DNA of 64,000 nucleotides from Platerodrilus igneus (GCA_036346225.1 JARFIW010001082.1:3596001-3660000), one strand, 5' to 3'; shown: positions 46,760 through 60,536, numbered from the stretch's first letter. Translations and numbers: made by a program. The notes: a model not told the origin generated them from the sequence alone.

Positions 46760-47040
46760 TTTAGTGTCGCTTTGAGTATAAATCTGACATAAGTCAAAAA
46801 CTTGACACTGTCAGATATGATTAACAAAAATACCAAACGTAATTGAAAGTTAGGTTGATATATGGTTGCGTACATGATTTAGATTTGTATATCTTACCGC
46901 TTGTAATCACCCGTTCGTGTGGCGCAATTAGCTAGCGCATCGGAAAGTTGTAAGTACAGGTTCGAATCCTGTTCGGAACCTTATATTTTCCATAATCCAA
47001 TTACTAGCTCAATTTGAAATAATCATTTTTATCTTATTAA
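46760..47040 (+). mobile_element. Solitary tRNA-derived SINE of the double-SINE family
   Basis: A single plus-strand relative of the arms at 11 and 16 kb. It has the same upstream phrases (ATACCAAACGTAATTGAAAG), a tRNA-like head at 46913-46980 with box A TGGCGCAATTAGC and perfect box B GGTTCGAATCC, and the same downstream AATTACTAGCTCAATTTGAA tail to about 47040. The anticodon arm is eroded. It is clearly more diverged than the paired copies and shows that the SINE also exists alone. Confidence 0.8.
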
Positions 47041-50000
47041 CTAATATAACATTGAAAATTAGTTTGTCTTATGTATTTACTAACATTTGTAATTATATAT
47101 TATTATGACTAAATATCATATCAAGATCATATAATAGCGTATGACAAAGATTTCATACATAAAATCAAAAAAATGCCAAAAAGAAGCAATTTATTTAGCC
47201 ATTTATTTACATATAAGACGTCGGGAACATATTTTTGAAATGCATTGTATAATTGTGTATTAGTTACGCTGAACGCGTATAAATATGGTTATAAAACAAA
47301 TTTCATTCATATCTAATAATAGACGTATAGTAGTTTTCATATAATAACGTTTAATGCATATAGAAATATTCTTAAAAGCTTTTCATTTATATTTAGTAAC
47401 AAACGGACGTATTCCTATGTGAAAACCTGTTACTTTAAGTAATTTCAATTACTGAAAAGTTAAAGTTATTAAATCAAAGTATATCAAATAGTAAAATGCA
47501 TAAAAAGCGCATAATTCAGATGAAATCTATTGGAAAACGACGTATATTCTCGAAAATACGCGAACACACCAGAAAGATGACGTCATAGATGGGTTGCTCT
47601 ATTTAAGACCAATGCGCCCAGCAGTAAAAGGTCAGTTAGTACTACTGGTTAAAACTCCGACGCGAACATGCTATGGATATACTTATATTATAATACGATA
47701 CGTAGTTAATTTTGTACGTAAAATAGATAATATTTTGCAGCTAATGATTATTTATAATATATTATTTTAAAAATGCAAGATAAACAATTTAATACAACGT
47801 GAAGACTGGAGCTTAATCAAATATTCGAAGATTAATTGCAATTTAAAATGGAAGTATCCTGCTTAAATAATTTGGTATTAATTTATTAGAATTGGGAAAT
47901 CATTTTATTTGAATCTTTGAAGAGTCTACTTTGGAAACGTAAAAGCAAACCATAAAAAAAACTTAAAAAAAGGATATCGGACTGTAATGAGGTCAGACAT
48001 AAAATATTTTACTTTTAATTGAGTGATTTCATAAAAGTCTACTTTTAGATTGAAAATTTAAAGTTTCATAGATTTGTGTACAAGTCATTTAAATAATCTT
48101 TTTCAAATTCGACTGAAGATTACACAATATACTATACAGACTAAATATTCAGCATGTTTAACACGGTTTTAAAAGAAAAGATATTAAATTAGACGACTTT
48201 CCATCGGACTGATAATTTACATAGGATGTAAATAGAAAATAATGTGTAAATAGCAGTTCTAATGAAAATATCCAATTTAGGATTTATTGTTGAGTAATTC
48301 TCATTTGTTTAAAATTTGTTTATTAGAGTAGTATAGAGAGTAACTGCGAACTGTGTATGTAAAACTTTGTTTGTGAGACCGACAATTGTGAACTCATTAT
48401 ATTTGTATTTGTCTCATTGGTGGAATTTTAATTTTGAAAGAGGAGCAAGCAATGCAATGTACATAATCAAGTATGGTTTAATACCGTTTAATAGAGTTGG
48501 GGATGCTCAAAATGCGTTGCTTATTTTGGTCAAGATAATATTTAACCTCAGTCCCACGTCTGTTGGATTGCGGGTTCGGACGGCTTCTATAATTTATGAC
48601 CTATTTATACTTACTCTACAATTACACTCAAAGAATTCGAGGAACACTTGATTTATTATCAGATTAAGCAAAATAGTAACGAGACATAATCAATGTTTGA
48701 CGTAATAATTAGGGCATCTCTTAGTAAAGCGAAAAGGCAGTACTTAAGGTAAGTTAACTAAAAATATAATAATTCAGATTTGCATTTCTGTACGAGGTGC
48801 CTTGGCTGTACTTGGAAATATTTGAAATATTGACTTGGTCCCGTGGACTCTAGTCTGAGGATCGGGTTGAACTATGATTGGTGTACTGAATTGTTGAACA
48901 ATGAATTCTGAACCTTAAATACCGACTATTGATTAAATTGTCCAGTTGTGTTCGCTTTTCTTAAAGGGATTAGTGCAGATGCGCATAAGAATATCCTACA
49001 GACAAAGTAAATGATCAAGATAGTTATGATCAATAGCGACCTCATAAATTTCCGTATCCGAACGTTCTCAACGGTTTATCTAACCATGAGGACTTTTTGC
49101 ATGACTAGATTTATGTACAAAATGGACAACTGATATTAGTTTGGGATTTCCTTATGGGACAAGGTTATGAGAATGTGCTACAATACAGTTAATTAAAATT
49201 GAATAATTAAATATAGATTACTCCAGAGATAATGAATTGAAACAAAGTGTATTATTTATCGTTTGCTGTAGTATAAGTGATCCCTTCCCTTGCGACCTGA
49301 AAAAAGGTCAAAATCAGGATGTCATTTTCAACATCTGCTATAGGTCCTATTGTTAAAGGTTGTCTTCCTATCTTGCCCTATATGTAGGAGTGGCTTTTTC
49401 TTAACGGTAAAGATCATGGTAATTTTAAAGCTCGGAGAGTGCCGTTTGTGACTATTAGAGACGTTAGTATTGCTGTTGTTAGCTTTTTCCTTAAAAAAAC
49501 CGTTCTCGACGAAAATGTCGTAGCTATTTAGAGTTACGGCGGGCTGATTATTGATGACATTTTTCGTTACGATTTAGAACTTGACTAAAACGACGCTGGG
49601 GGTGAATATTCCACAAGCGATTTATCAAATCCAATATTTCAAAAGCTTTGGTGTCTTAAGTAGCCGTCTTATGTAGCGTCAGATGCACAGGACTATCCGA
49701 TTACTTGGTATTAGAGGAGGTCAAGGTACTAAAGTCCCCGTGGAATTATTTTTGCTTATCAGAGGCTTCTAGTAACAGATGTACTGAAACAAATTTTTTC
49801 GCCTCCACTCGTTGGATACAAGTGAAGCTTTATCCTTTTTTACTTGTTCGCGGCTGTCTGGGAATCACCCCAAGGGTGAGCAATGAGAATGGGCATGGGG
49901 ATGGCATAAACTCAACAATAAGCTAACATAAAAAAAGGGAAATTGAGCGCCACTGTATCTATATGGACAACACTAGAAATTCAATACTCCTATGAGAAGA

Positions 50001-51013
50001 TACATAAACTCATTGGATTTAAGCACCATAAAAAAACTTACAACTTAATGAACTAACACATCTGGAAACCTCTGGAACATACTTACAACCTCTTCAATCT
50101 CGATGATCCCGAAAGAAAAAGTACACAACAAATTTTCTATTAAAAAGACACTGTTTGTGCTTTTTAATAAAAAAGCATACTAATAATTATGAGTGGATAA
50201 TCTTGAGATTACCACACCAAAGGTATTTGAATTAAAAATGGATATCTAGAATAAATCAATTGTAACTTATCTGTGCTTTTAAATTACTTCAACATTCGTC
50301 TAATTTCATTATTCAAAAAATTTATTTTCTCTAAAATATTCTTTTTAAAATTAATTGTGCATGGAATAAAAAACTTGAGTCCAAAAATGTAATTTAATAT
50401 AGTTTCTCTCTTTTCGTTTTTTTTTTAAATATGGTTACAAATACAAAATAATAAAATTGAATTCTGGTTTTTCTTATAAATCTGTCTTGACATTACAAGA
50501 CCTTACTTTTAATAATATTTCAAAACAAGATTTCTGATACCCAATGGACAGATCTGTGTATGGTTTACATGTATATCACATCAATTTAGTTCATTTCTTT
50601 ATAGAAAATTTAAAGCACATGTAGTTATTTTGAGTAAATAAAATTTCAAACTTATTCAGATATAGAAATGATTAATGACCTAATTAAAGATTAGATATCT
50701 GTAATGAACTTTTTAAAAAACGGAAAGTGGACTTTAGAATCACAATACTTTAAACTCATGTATATTCCGCGTATCTTACAAAGTTACCTTATTAGTACTT
50801 CCTAACAATCATATTTCACGTTATTATTCGTGCACAAATTTAGCCTGATTAAGCAATCCTCTATTAAAATTTTATGTGAACACTTTTAAAAGTCTGGCAA
50901 ACATAAGAACTGAAAGTTAACTGCAATGCCCTTTTCCCGGATCCTGCTTACAAATTATGCCAAGAAACATCGAACAAACACTGTACGTACTTCGTTAACG
51001 ACAGTTGCCCCAA

Positions 51014-51047
<34 letters not shown>

Positions 51048-52177
51048 TACTTCATGCGCTAAGGAATTAAAGATATTTTGTGTTAGTATAAAGTTATTTA
51101 AATATTGTGGGCTCACCGTTAACAATTACCGACCTCTCTAACCATTTTTAAGAGGAAGCGTCTATCACGACACGCCTATTCTGAGGCTCCATTTGTCACG
51201 AATCCGTGATCCCATCTTTATAAGTTGCAGCTTCGATTACATGTTAAACTACAATGGCCGGCTTGGCTATCCGTACCTTCCACGTAAAGAACAGCTGATA
51301 CGCCTTGCGCGTCACCTCGTGACCGTATTTACGCAAGTGCTATCTTAATTTTAACAACTGAAAGGATATAATCCGCCTATGGATTAGGCAACACAAACGA
51401 CTTGTTCTTTTTTAAATACGTTTTCAGAGTGTATATTGTTATTAAATATTTCTTGGTAATGCATTTAAGCTAATTAATTGGTCATAATTTCCTGTTCCAT
51501 TGTGGAATTGTTTCTTTCAGATATAACTATATCGAATACAAAAATCAAATATCACAGATCTACTATGCATAGATGTGATTTCTCCAAACTAGTTCTACAG
51601 AATATATATTCGTTACAGTACAGAGTGATCGTTGTGGACATCTGCCTTAGTCAAGCAACTTTATATGCGCACATTTCTTTAAATTATAGCTAACTAGAGT
51701 TTGCGAGTCCGTTACGCTAATCTAAAAAACAGCCTCACCAAGCTTAGAGGCACGCTTTTATAGTTACATTGCCTAGAGGCGAAGATACTGTAAACAGACT
51801 AGACTCTTGCAGCTCATGGGCTATTGTAGATAGCAGCGATCATGCCTTTGGCTCAAGTATCGTTAAATGTTTGAGTACGTATACTGCTGGTTAGGTGGAG
51901 TAGGGATGCTCTCTTTCTATATGATATTTAGTTATTTTTAAGTAAAACTAACCTAATATAGCTGAAATAAGAAAAACAATTTATGTAATATGATGGTAAC
52001 TAGTACTATATTAATTGGTTGTAGATCGATTGTCAAGAATTGTAATATATGTATCTGGCATGTTCTACCGAATAGTGACAGTTGCAATTTTTGTTCCAAT
52101 TGCAAATGTGTTGTGGAGACCGAATTTTACAAAGATAAAATGTTATTTTTTAATTGTCCATGGTTTTCAATATAAGA
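47041..52177. other. AT-rich region, no confident gene
   Basis: No protein family recognised. Apart from the promoter-like site at 47578-47640 there is a strong splice-donor consensus AAG|GTAAGTTAAC at 48750/48751 and a (TA)n at 51016-51043. Frames up to 94 codons (48367-48651) lack motifs. Confidence 0.35.
47578..47640 (+). promoter_or_regulatory. CRE plus TATA plus initiator cluster
   Basis: TGACGTCA (47578-47585), the CREB/ATF palindrome, is followed by TATTTAAG (47600-47607) and GGTCAGTTAGT with the initiator A at 47634, 34 bases after the first T of the box. The three elements in the right order and spacing suggest a pol II core promoter reading rightward. No open reading frame of note follows within several hundred bases, so it would belong to a non-coding first exon or a non-coding RNA. 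Confidence 0.35.
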
Positions 52178-54385
52178 CAGTTCTGAACGGACTTGCACCT
52201 TGAAGAACCTCTAGAATTCAAAAGGGGTAGAATGACGTGCGTATTTCGGAGAGCTAAAGAGTATCCAAGTTAGTGGGGTCTTTAGTAAGGAACCAGACAA
52301 AAACAGTTCCCTGAAAGAGGGCAGCAGCTCTTTTGATTCTTAGAGTGGCAGAGACTATAGGGATTGGTATGCCATTCTAAGGCACACTACTGTGATGTGG
52401 AAGGAAACCACTTTATTATCTCCCAAGTACGCAGGGTACTAAAATCGTTAAAAAAATTTTGACATTTTCTGGGGTATATGATTCCGGAGTTAAAACAGTC
52501 CCCGTTCGGATCTTCAGGAGGGAAGCACTTTAGAGTATGTAATCTGCAGGTTTAACAAAAAGAAAGGAAAAACCCGGTGCATCTCAAGAGTTAGGGCGTG
52601 GAGTATTAGAAGCATGAAGCAAGTAGGCAATCTGGAAAATTTGAAAATTGAAATGGATATGCTAGCTAGCAATATATATCGTAAGGATTAGCGAAGTTCG
52701 GTGCTCAGAGGCGGGAGATATTTGGAGTGGAAAGGTAACTCTAACAGAATCGGAAGAGAAAGATTCGGGGGTGGGAATAATTATGTGGAAAAGATAGGCC
52801 ACTGTGTAGAAAACTACTTACAAAAGAACGAATGAGTATTCACGGTTAGATTAGAATCTAAACCAATAAATACAGTAACAATACAGGTATACATGCCCAC
52901 CTTCAGTGAAGAAGAGGTAGAAGCGACCCACAAAGATATCGAAGACATACTAAGAGATTCGTAAAAGAACATAAAAAATTAATAACCACGGTAGATTTTA
53001 ATGCAGTGATAGTTTAGGGCAGGAATAAAGCGGTAGTAGGTTTATTTCGTTTAGGCATTAGAAACGACAGCGGAAACAGGTTGGTTGAATTTTACTATAA
53101 AAACAATTTAATCATCACAAACATATTATTTCAACATAATTCTAGAAAACAGTACACGAGAAGATGCCAAGATTCATAAGGAGATATCAAATTACATTCT
53201 TGTTCGACAACGGTTTAGGAATCAAGTAAAATACTGCAGAAGTTTCCCAGAAGCAGATATAGACACTGACCACGACATACTAACTATGAGAACCGCATAT
53301 AAATTTAAAGATTCAAAAAAGAAGGAACAGAAAAAGGTACTTTTACTTTGAGAAACTAAAAGATAAAGACATCTGCAAAAGATTTAAGAATAAGTTAAGC
53401 GAATTGCTGAATAACATCGGGAAAATGTCTGGGATATAAACAAAAAGAATTTAAGAAATCATGGATAACATAGGATATTCTGAATTTAAAAGAAGCACGT
53501 AAACAGAGATACAAAGTCATAAAATGGGATTGAGGAAAAGTGCAAAGAGGTACAAACTAAGATGAAAATAGGAAAGACAAACGAAGCATACAAACTAATT
53601 AGAATGAATTTTAGTGATATAAAACCGTACAGCAAAAATATAAGGGGCACGACTAGAGAAAATGGTTATATGGCAAGGATTTATAGGGAATTTATATGCA
53701 GGGCAGGAACTAGAAGCACTAGAAAGGGAATCAGACATTAAAAAGAATGACTTGGGATATATGCTATACTTAGAGATGAGTTTGAATTAGCATTAATGGG
53801 TCTGAAAAATAATAAGTTGCTAGGTATGAAAGTAAACAAAAATAAAACTAAGATACTACTATGTAAAGGAGAGAAAAAAAATAAGTCAAAAACCAGAATG
53901 CAAATAGAAAACCAGAACTTAAAGAGTTAAGGATTTTTGGTACTCTGGGAAGCTCAATAATGCAAGATGGGAAAAGTGCAAAAGATATAAATCAATGATT
54001 AGCACAAGACCGCGATGCATGTAACAAGAAAAAGCAACTACTATGTTTAAAGGCTACAAACATAGAAATAAGGAAAAGATTGTTGAAAATATATGTGTGA
54101 AGCAGAGCACTTTATGGCTGAAAACGTAGACAATAGGAGAAGCGCAGAAGAAAAAGATAGAAATTTTTGTCGTATGATAAAGATATCATCGACAGACAAA
54201 GTTAAGAAGCAGATATAAAGAAAAAAGAGAGGTAGGGGTAGGCATAAACTGAACTATTGCACATAGATAGTGAAAGACGTAGACTGTAAGAATTTCGGAG
54301 ACAAGTAGGTTAGCTCAGAATAGAATCGACGTAGGTACGCGTCCAACCAATTTCAGTACAGAAAACCTAATGATGAAAAAGTAAT
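52178..54385 (+). mobile_element. RTE-like LINE copy 3, internal deletion of the RT core
   Basis: Plus-strand RTE LINE with both ends. It has the 5' UTR from about 52178 (AACGGACTTGCACCTTGAAG), endonuclease blocks at 52600-53290 (NLENLKIEMDMLAS, VYMPTFSEEEVEA, DTDHD), the linker, and ALMGLKNNK at about 53795. The sequence then jumps to GMKVNKNKTKILLCKG (about 53825), which normally lies after the RT palm. The catalytic RT block is therefore deleted around 53813. The C-terminal part and the AATGATGAAAAAG tail follow to 54385. Stops are frequent throughout. Confidence 0.8.
52610..53330 (+). pseudogene. RTE endonuclease remnant of copy 3
   Basis: Reads in shifting frames VGNLENLKIEMDMLA, RISEVRCSEAGDIWSG, ENYLQKNE, TVTIQVYMPTFSEEEVEA, then a DFNAV block with the preceding GD lost (ACGGTAGATTTTAATGCAG, about 52988), and DTDHD near 53260. 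About as decayed as copy 1. Confidence 0.7.
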
Positions 54386-54574
54386 AGCATTTAAGCCTGA
54401 TGATTATAGTGAACAACTACATGTGTTGGTTTTGCTATATTCTCAACAAACGTTGTTTGTGCGAAAGGAGCAATTGAAAAACTATTGATTCGGTAAGTCT
54501 TGGGGATCTTAATAGGCGTCTGGTTGCTTAACCCCCTTTGCATACCAGTGAATATCAGTGAAACGAGGTATATT

Positions 54575-55130
54575 TTTAGAAAACAATAGAAGGGGAAAGT
54601 GTAGAAGATATTAAAAAAAGATTAGCATAATACCGTACTGCATTTAACAAGGAAAAACAGCTGCTATGTTCAAAAACAACAAACATGGAAATAAAAAATT
54701 GTCGAAAGCATATGTGGAGAGCACATCACTCTACGGCTGTGAAACATGGCTAGAAGGAGAAGCGGGCAAAAAAAAGATTGAAGCCTATAAAATATGGTGC
54801 TATAGATGTATGATGAAGATATGATAGGCAAAAAAAAGTTAAGAACAAAGAGGTTCTAAAAATAGTAGAGGAAGAAAGATACATGTGGAAAACAGTAAAA
54901 AAATAAGACAGATAGGATAATAGGACACGTTCCGCGGCATGAGGTAATAGTACGGGATTTATTAGAAATAGAGGAAGGAAAAAACGATAGGTAGAGGTAG
55001 ATCCAGATTAGACTAGTGCACACAGATAGTGAAAGATGTTGGTTGTGGAAATTTCAGCAAAATGTGTAGGTTAACTCAAAATAAGAAACGATGAAAGTAC
55101 GCGTCAAACCAGACCTAATGATGATGATGA
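54575..55130 (+). mobile_element. RTE-like LINE 3' fragment
   Basis: A second plus-strand 3' piece 190 bases after the end of copy 3, beginning inside the RT connection region (AGATTAGCATAATACCGTAC) and running through the YGCETW-like segment (ACGGCTGTGAAACATGG, about 54733) to the ATGATGATGATGAG tail (55115-55130). Frames are broken. Confidence 0.75.
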
Positions 55131-56357
55131 GAAAAACGAGTACCATAGGGGCCTCACTGTTTTATTCCAGCGTTTTGAGAAATTTACTACAGGGTTTAAA
55201 ACCTCTTATAAATAACTACTGTGAAACACACTGAAAAATATATGCAGCTTTATCCTCTCATTATTAAAGAAAAGGCGGAAAACCTTTAAGTGCAACTGTA
55301 AGTGATGAGACATAAAGAACGGCGATGAGAAAACGATCAATAATTGAGGATTGACAATTTTCCTATTACTAAAAAAACATGTGCAACGTTGAACATATTA
55401 TAGTACCACCAACTACGATAAAGAAACACGAACGCTGTACATTATAAACTCTATATCTATATTAACGCAGTTCATCATGTGTAGTGCAGTATTACGAGAA
55501 ACATGCTTTTGAAGTGCCACAGAATGGAATCACTATTTAAATAATGGTTGTGGTATAATAGTTTTGTACTCTTACAATACAAAGATTTAGAACGGTATGT
55601 TGAGCGGTGTATTTTTGCAACGTTCATATTTTTTTCTAAACACATATCTTAATCTTTCTACAACATTTTAAAATGAAGCTTTAAAAAAATTACTCAGGTA
55701 TACTAAGGTTGGCAAAAAAATTAATGAACCAAATGATTTTACTGAAAAGGTCTCGTCGAGTTCAATCTACCAATTAAGAAATTGATGGTGTTTTCTGAAG
55801 TATTCAACGGATAACTTCAACTTGAAGAATAGCCAATAGTTCTTGTTTAAAAATGAATACAGCAAATCTTACAAAACAAGATCATACAAAAATGACGTGA
55901 AGGAAGCAATTCGAAAAATAAATAAAGAATTATAGTCGCTAGACAGGAACATGGTAAATCTCAAAAATTAATTAATATGATAAATGAAGCGAAGAAAATT
56001 ATAATGATGCAAAGAGTCAGTTTTATTGCGGAAACCTTCTGGATAATTCACATAAACAACGAGTTCACCGTATCGTCGGTTTACGCAGGACTGTGTAAAA
56101 ATCATGTGTAATAGGTGGCGGGCGGGATTAGATGCCTACTTTGTAAAAATATAGGGAGATAGGCTATTTGTTTGAGTTGTAATGATCTAAAATTCCCACG
56201 GGCAATTTAAGATCAAACAATGACATTCTTAGTGTATATGAATCCCAATCCCTCATAAAACATTTATGCTAATCATATTTCTCAAATAATAAATCATTAA
56301 CGTTATACAACGTACGATTTATTTTACCTGCATTCCCTTTTGAAAACTCTTCAATGT
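55131..56357. other. AT-rich region, no recognised feature
   Basis: No gene or repeat recognised. Confidence 0.4.
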
Positions 56358-56726
56358 TTATGTAGAATAATTTCCAATATGGTCTTCAGGCACGAAGTTG
56401 ACCCTTGTTTTATCAAATAAATATTCTAGAAAGACCAAAGTTTCTTGTAACCTTGTTTTCTCTACATAGTACTTGAATGCACCAATAGCAAACGTAGATT
56501 TTCTTGTTCGACAACCTGCTAGACAGTGTTTACAAACAGTTGGTATTTTCTTATCGCGGAGAGAGCATGTCACAAATGTCTCTCTCGGCCGCCACCTACG
56601 TATAGCAATTGAATTGATGAATTGGTTTTGAGACCCCTGGCATTGTTTTGGTAAGCAATGCTTCAGTAGTAGTCGTTCATCGTACATTTTATTGTATTTA
56701 TTCAATTCATGGTACGTGAAACTCAT
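56358..56726 (-). CDS. Unrecognised 122-codon frame with paired cysteines
   Basis: The longest frame in the window that is neither a known element nor low-complexity. It starts MSFTYHELNKYNK and contains six cysteines at residues 24, 29, 54, 65, 68 and 72. The last three form a CxxCxxxC cluster (TVCKHCLAGC), which could bind zinc, with a basic segment RRWRPRE just before. The C-terminal third is amphipathic (FKYYVEKTRLQETLVFLEYL). No upstream promoter was identified, and both flanks are AT-rich. It may be the exon or remnant of an unidentified transposon or host gene; chance is possible but less likely than for the other frames here. Confidence 0.3.
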   Translation of the reverse strand: MSFTYHELNKYNKMYDERLLLKHCLPKQCQGSQNQFINSIAIRRWRPRETFVTCSLRDKKIPTVCKHCLAGCRTRKSTFAIGAFKYYVEKTRLQETLVFLEYLFDKTRVNFVPEDHIGNYST

Positions 56727-59690
56727 TTTAATGTATCAAAAATTATTTCCTTCGTTCCTACGAAAGCACTAAGAATGCACTTAGGTAAACCACTTAGAAT
56801 CTACTAAGAAAGCACCAAGGAAAGCACTTAAGTTAAATCACTATCATAGGAGTATTTTCAAATGTATAAAGGAATTTCTTATTTTATGCTGGTCTGAAAT
56901 ACTGAAAATTACAATCTTGACGTTATATGCTGATCGTGATTCATCTTGAAGAAAAATAACGTCCAAATATTAATAAATAATTTTTGTGTCTTCAAATGCA
57001 AAATCGTTTGATATTCATCTGGCAGCAACTGCTGGCAACCTTCATTTTTAGTATCCTGTTCGCATTGTCTTACGTGCAATGTGGCTTGTAGTAGTCATCA
57101 GCTAAGTCCTAATGTTATATGTACGCGTGGTATATAACCTACAACTGATAGTTGTATTAATTTAACTATATAAGGGGTGAGTTTTTGCTCCTTATGTCTG
57201 TCGTTCATAAGTTAATATTTCTGTATTAAAATCTTGTATTTAGTAATAAGAAGTCAAAATCATACTAAAGTTTCATTTGTTGTGAATTAATAAATTGGTT
57301 TGAAAAGCACGTTGGTACTTAAGGGTTTTTTAATCTTACATAAAATTTCTTTCTTATGTTATAGTGCTACTTTTTGATAAAAATCACTTAATAGTGAAAT
57401 AGTAAATTATTAAATTAGTTGATCGTAAACATATGTAAACATTTAAAAGTCTTCGGTAGTCGATCATAGAAAAGATCTTCAGAATTTTCTGAACGTTTTT
57501 TAATACCTATTGTCTGAACATATTGAGTCTTGCATTTTAAAGAACTGAAGGTTATTATTAAAGTGATATATTTTATTTATGCTTTAGTGCTTATTTCTAA
57601 ATTACATTTAAAGCACTGCCACGATAAACAACTTGATAGATGTGTCGTAGCTGTGATCAAAATTCATACTGCAACAATATTGTGTTTTAAGTATAGAACA
57701 TTTTCTAATTTGTCATATTTTGAATGTAAATTATGAATACTATGTATTTAGTTGAAAAGAAACTAAATTAATAGAGAATCTTTACAGTTTGCAAGTTATC
57801 TTTTATTAGCAATTATTAAACTTAAAGCGTTGGTAATTGAGCACGCTCTTTTAGAAATCTGTTGTGCATTATAAGAGAGTCAAGAATCAAACTGAATGGT
57901 TTAGTAAAGTATACGTATTTTGGTTAATACAGCGATTGATCAAAACAGATTCTATAGAGTCTGGTTTGTATTTCAAGTTGTTATTGTTATATTACAGAAT
58001 CAACTCAAGTCGTTGTGGGGGAAGCTCTTACGCATGTAATGAGTAAGTATACATGTTGCTTGATTATTTCGTTATGAATTTCATGTTCATAGAGGTTAGT
58101 CGTTCTTGAAGGTTTCTATACCCACCTTCAAGTGTACTATTTAGATCCCCATCATACGACAGAGTATAATGGCGCCCACCACTTCATCTATAATTCATTG
58201 ATTAGACTCTTCAATTAAATTTCATCTTGCCCCTAAATCGTCACTCCCACTTCCAAGCTTATACTCATTGCAGATGTAGAAAGTCATTTGCCGTTTTTGT
58301 CAAATTAGGTTTTCTCATTTCCACAGGCCATTTTCTAACACTTCTACATCGACTCTTAATATTAAAAACAGGGAACCTGGGCTTCTTTTCTATTATTTTA
58401 TAGTAAGGGTCCCAAAAATAATGATTCAGAAGGATTGACACGAAAAATTTACAGAGTAAGCCAGTGTTTCACGAATTGCTAATATTCTTTTTCCACAAAA
58501 ATATTCAGCGAACTTGTAATTTGAGAAGCAACAAGAAATAACTTGTTTTGTCAGTGGCTAGTGTTCAAATTGCCACCGTCTATCATTTCCTACTTAGAAC
58601 TTCAATTAAATCTGAAAAAATATATTTCTTCTTTTTTGTCAATTTATGTAAGAACCACAGCTGTATTAAATAAAGAAAGGAATAAAAATATATTTTACAT
58701 ACTTGGACTGTCATAAATAAATAAAGGGCTTAACATTTAAAAAATAATTCAACACGTGTCCTTTCCTTAATCAATTATTCGTTTGATGATGTTGATACAT
58801 GATGCAAATTATGTATGTTTTTGGCAAACACACAGTTCGATTTTCTAACTATTGTGAAATAATTGTACATTACACACTAAATTTTTACGTATATTACAGC
58901 GCTTTGATATAATTATGGTCTGCTGACTAGGCGTCAATACAAGTCAAGAGCTTTTTCACAATTTACTCCAATAAACTGCAAATTGGCATCAATAAACGAC
59001 TGCTACATTCCATGTTTATGCTTATACGAGAAAAACGCGTCTCAGATTACTTGAAATGAAAAGTTATAACGACTAAACATTCAATTCTTACAAGGTTTCC
59101 TTGTTAAATCGTACTTAGTAATACTGCATTTGAAAAAGCGCTATGAAAACTTTTAATGGGCTTTGGAATATTAGCGTTTGAAAATAATGATATGAACGTG
59201 GGATTTATTTTCTAAATTTTTTGAATGATTTTATAGGGTCCTTTTATATCTTATATTAATTACTCCTCAGACAGACAAATATTCTCATGTTACTGAAGTA
59301 TAAAACCGATCGAGTAAATGTACGCGTTGTCTATAGAAATAATAGAAAGCTATTAATTCCTGCAGTCAATAGTTATCTGCTTTGGGGAATAATGATGAAG
59401 TTGCGTGCTACAGGTGTTGTACGTAATGATAATGTCAAGCATTTCCAGTTTTTGTTGGGGCAGATAAAATGAGAGTGGTTTTAAATAATGTTTGTTAAAA
59501 AATTGTACTTAAATTTACTTAGAAAGTATGAAACGTAGCAAGAAATATTTTTCTTATACGCTCCATTAACGAATCTTTTAGCAGTTATAACACAGCAACA
59601 AGAACATGATATCAATGAAATTGCAATTCTATTCATCAGTTTTTCAGTTTTACTTATTTCAAATGAATATCTACTGATAAATTTTTAAAG
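56727..59690. other. AT-rich region, no recognised gene
   Basis: Around 56760-56830 there is a short array of ACTAAGAA.GCAC-like words. Otherwise nothing recognised; frames under 73 codons only. Confidence 0.35.
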
Positions 59691-60516
59691 ATCGTGTTTC
59701 CTAGTACTAACCCCGTGTGGTTGGTGGTTATCCATCAGGCACATCACAGGTGGCGATTAGGGGAGGCGGGCTCAGTGTCATCGTACGAGCAATCGCACGC
59801 TGCCATCGGGTACTGTGGCAGAATAAGCCTAACACTCGTAGTGATCCAGAGCATTGAGTTGCATAAAAACCACAACACACCGGGGAATGAGTATATGTCA
59901 GTGCGGTCATGATGATGGTTAGGCTAATCTCACCACGTGGGTCAAACAACAAAAAAAAAACGCTACATGGGTCGGTAGCGGTCTGCGCAGTATTCAGATT
60001 ATCTTGTATTTGTGCCGTACGAGACAACCAGTGTCGGTTGGATTACGGGATCTTAGTGGTTGAGGGACACCTAAGACGGGATTATTTACTCAGTGTCTGG
60101 CAACACGCCACTTTGGCTCAACTTTCACCTAGTCGAGGGGTCGAGACTAATTCATCTCGATCAATTGGCAGCGTTGTCGGGTCAGATCGCCAACTGAGTG
60201 AGCTCTTAGAGGCGAAGGGCGTGCAGCCGGTACGATTGGAGAACAGCACATGGGAAACTGCTCGCCTTGCAGTCGTCCAAGTGGGAGTGCTACCGAGGCT
60301 CCCGAAGGTGGCACTATGGATTTCTGGGTTCCCGGAAGATATCGCGTGTGCAGAACTCTTGGGCCAACACATCCAGGTGGTACGCTTTCCACACCGCCAT
60401 TAAAGACCAACCTCAAGTGTTGCAGAGGACATAAGGGATGTTATTATTAGCAAGAAAGACAAGTCGCGCTACAAGCTCACCACCTTAAATTTAAAAATCC
60501 ATAAACCACAACTTGT
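59691..60516 (+). pseudogene. LOA-like LINE: 5' region and gag remnant
   Basis: ORF1/gag of a LINE binds its RNA. The frame 59909-60403 (164 codons) has a Gly/Ser/Arg-rich first half. Its second half, VQPVRLENSTWETARLAVVQ then LPRLPKVALWISGFPED and LLGQHIQ, resembles the W..ARL.VV....LP...V.VWIPG...D segment of LOA-type gag proteins. The base composition is clearly richer in G and C than the surroundings, with further open sequence upstream to about 59700. The frame is cut off by a stop and then by a SINE. The clade rests on the endonuclease piece downstream. Confidence 0.5.
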
Positions 60517-60536
60517 TGTAGAGATACTACATTTAA

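Noticed and set aside
49260..49926. Possible gene at a less AT-rich patch
   Set aside because: A stretch of about 70 open codons near 49380-49590 and a 73-codon frame at 49705 match nothing I recognise and are separated by stops.
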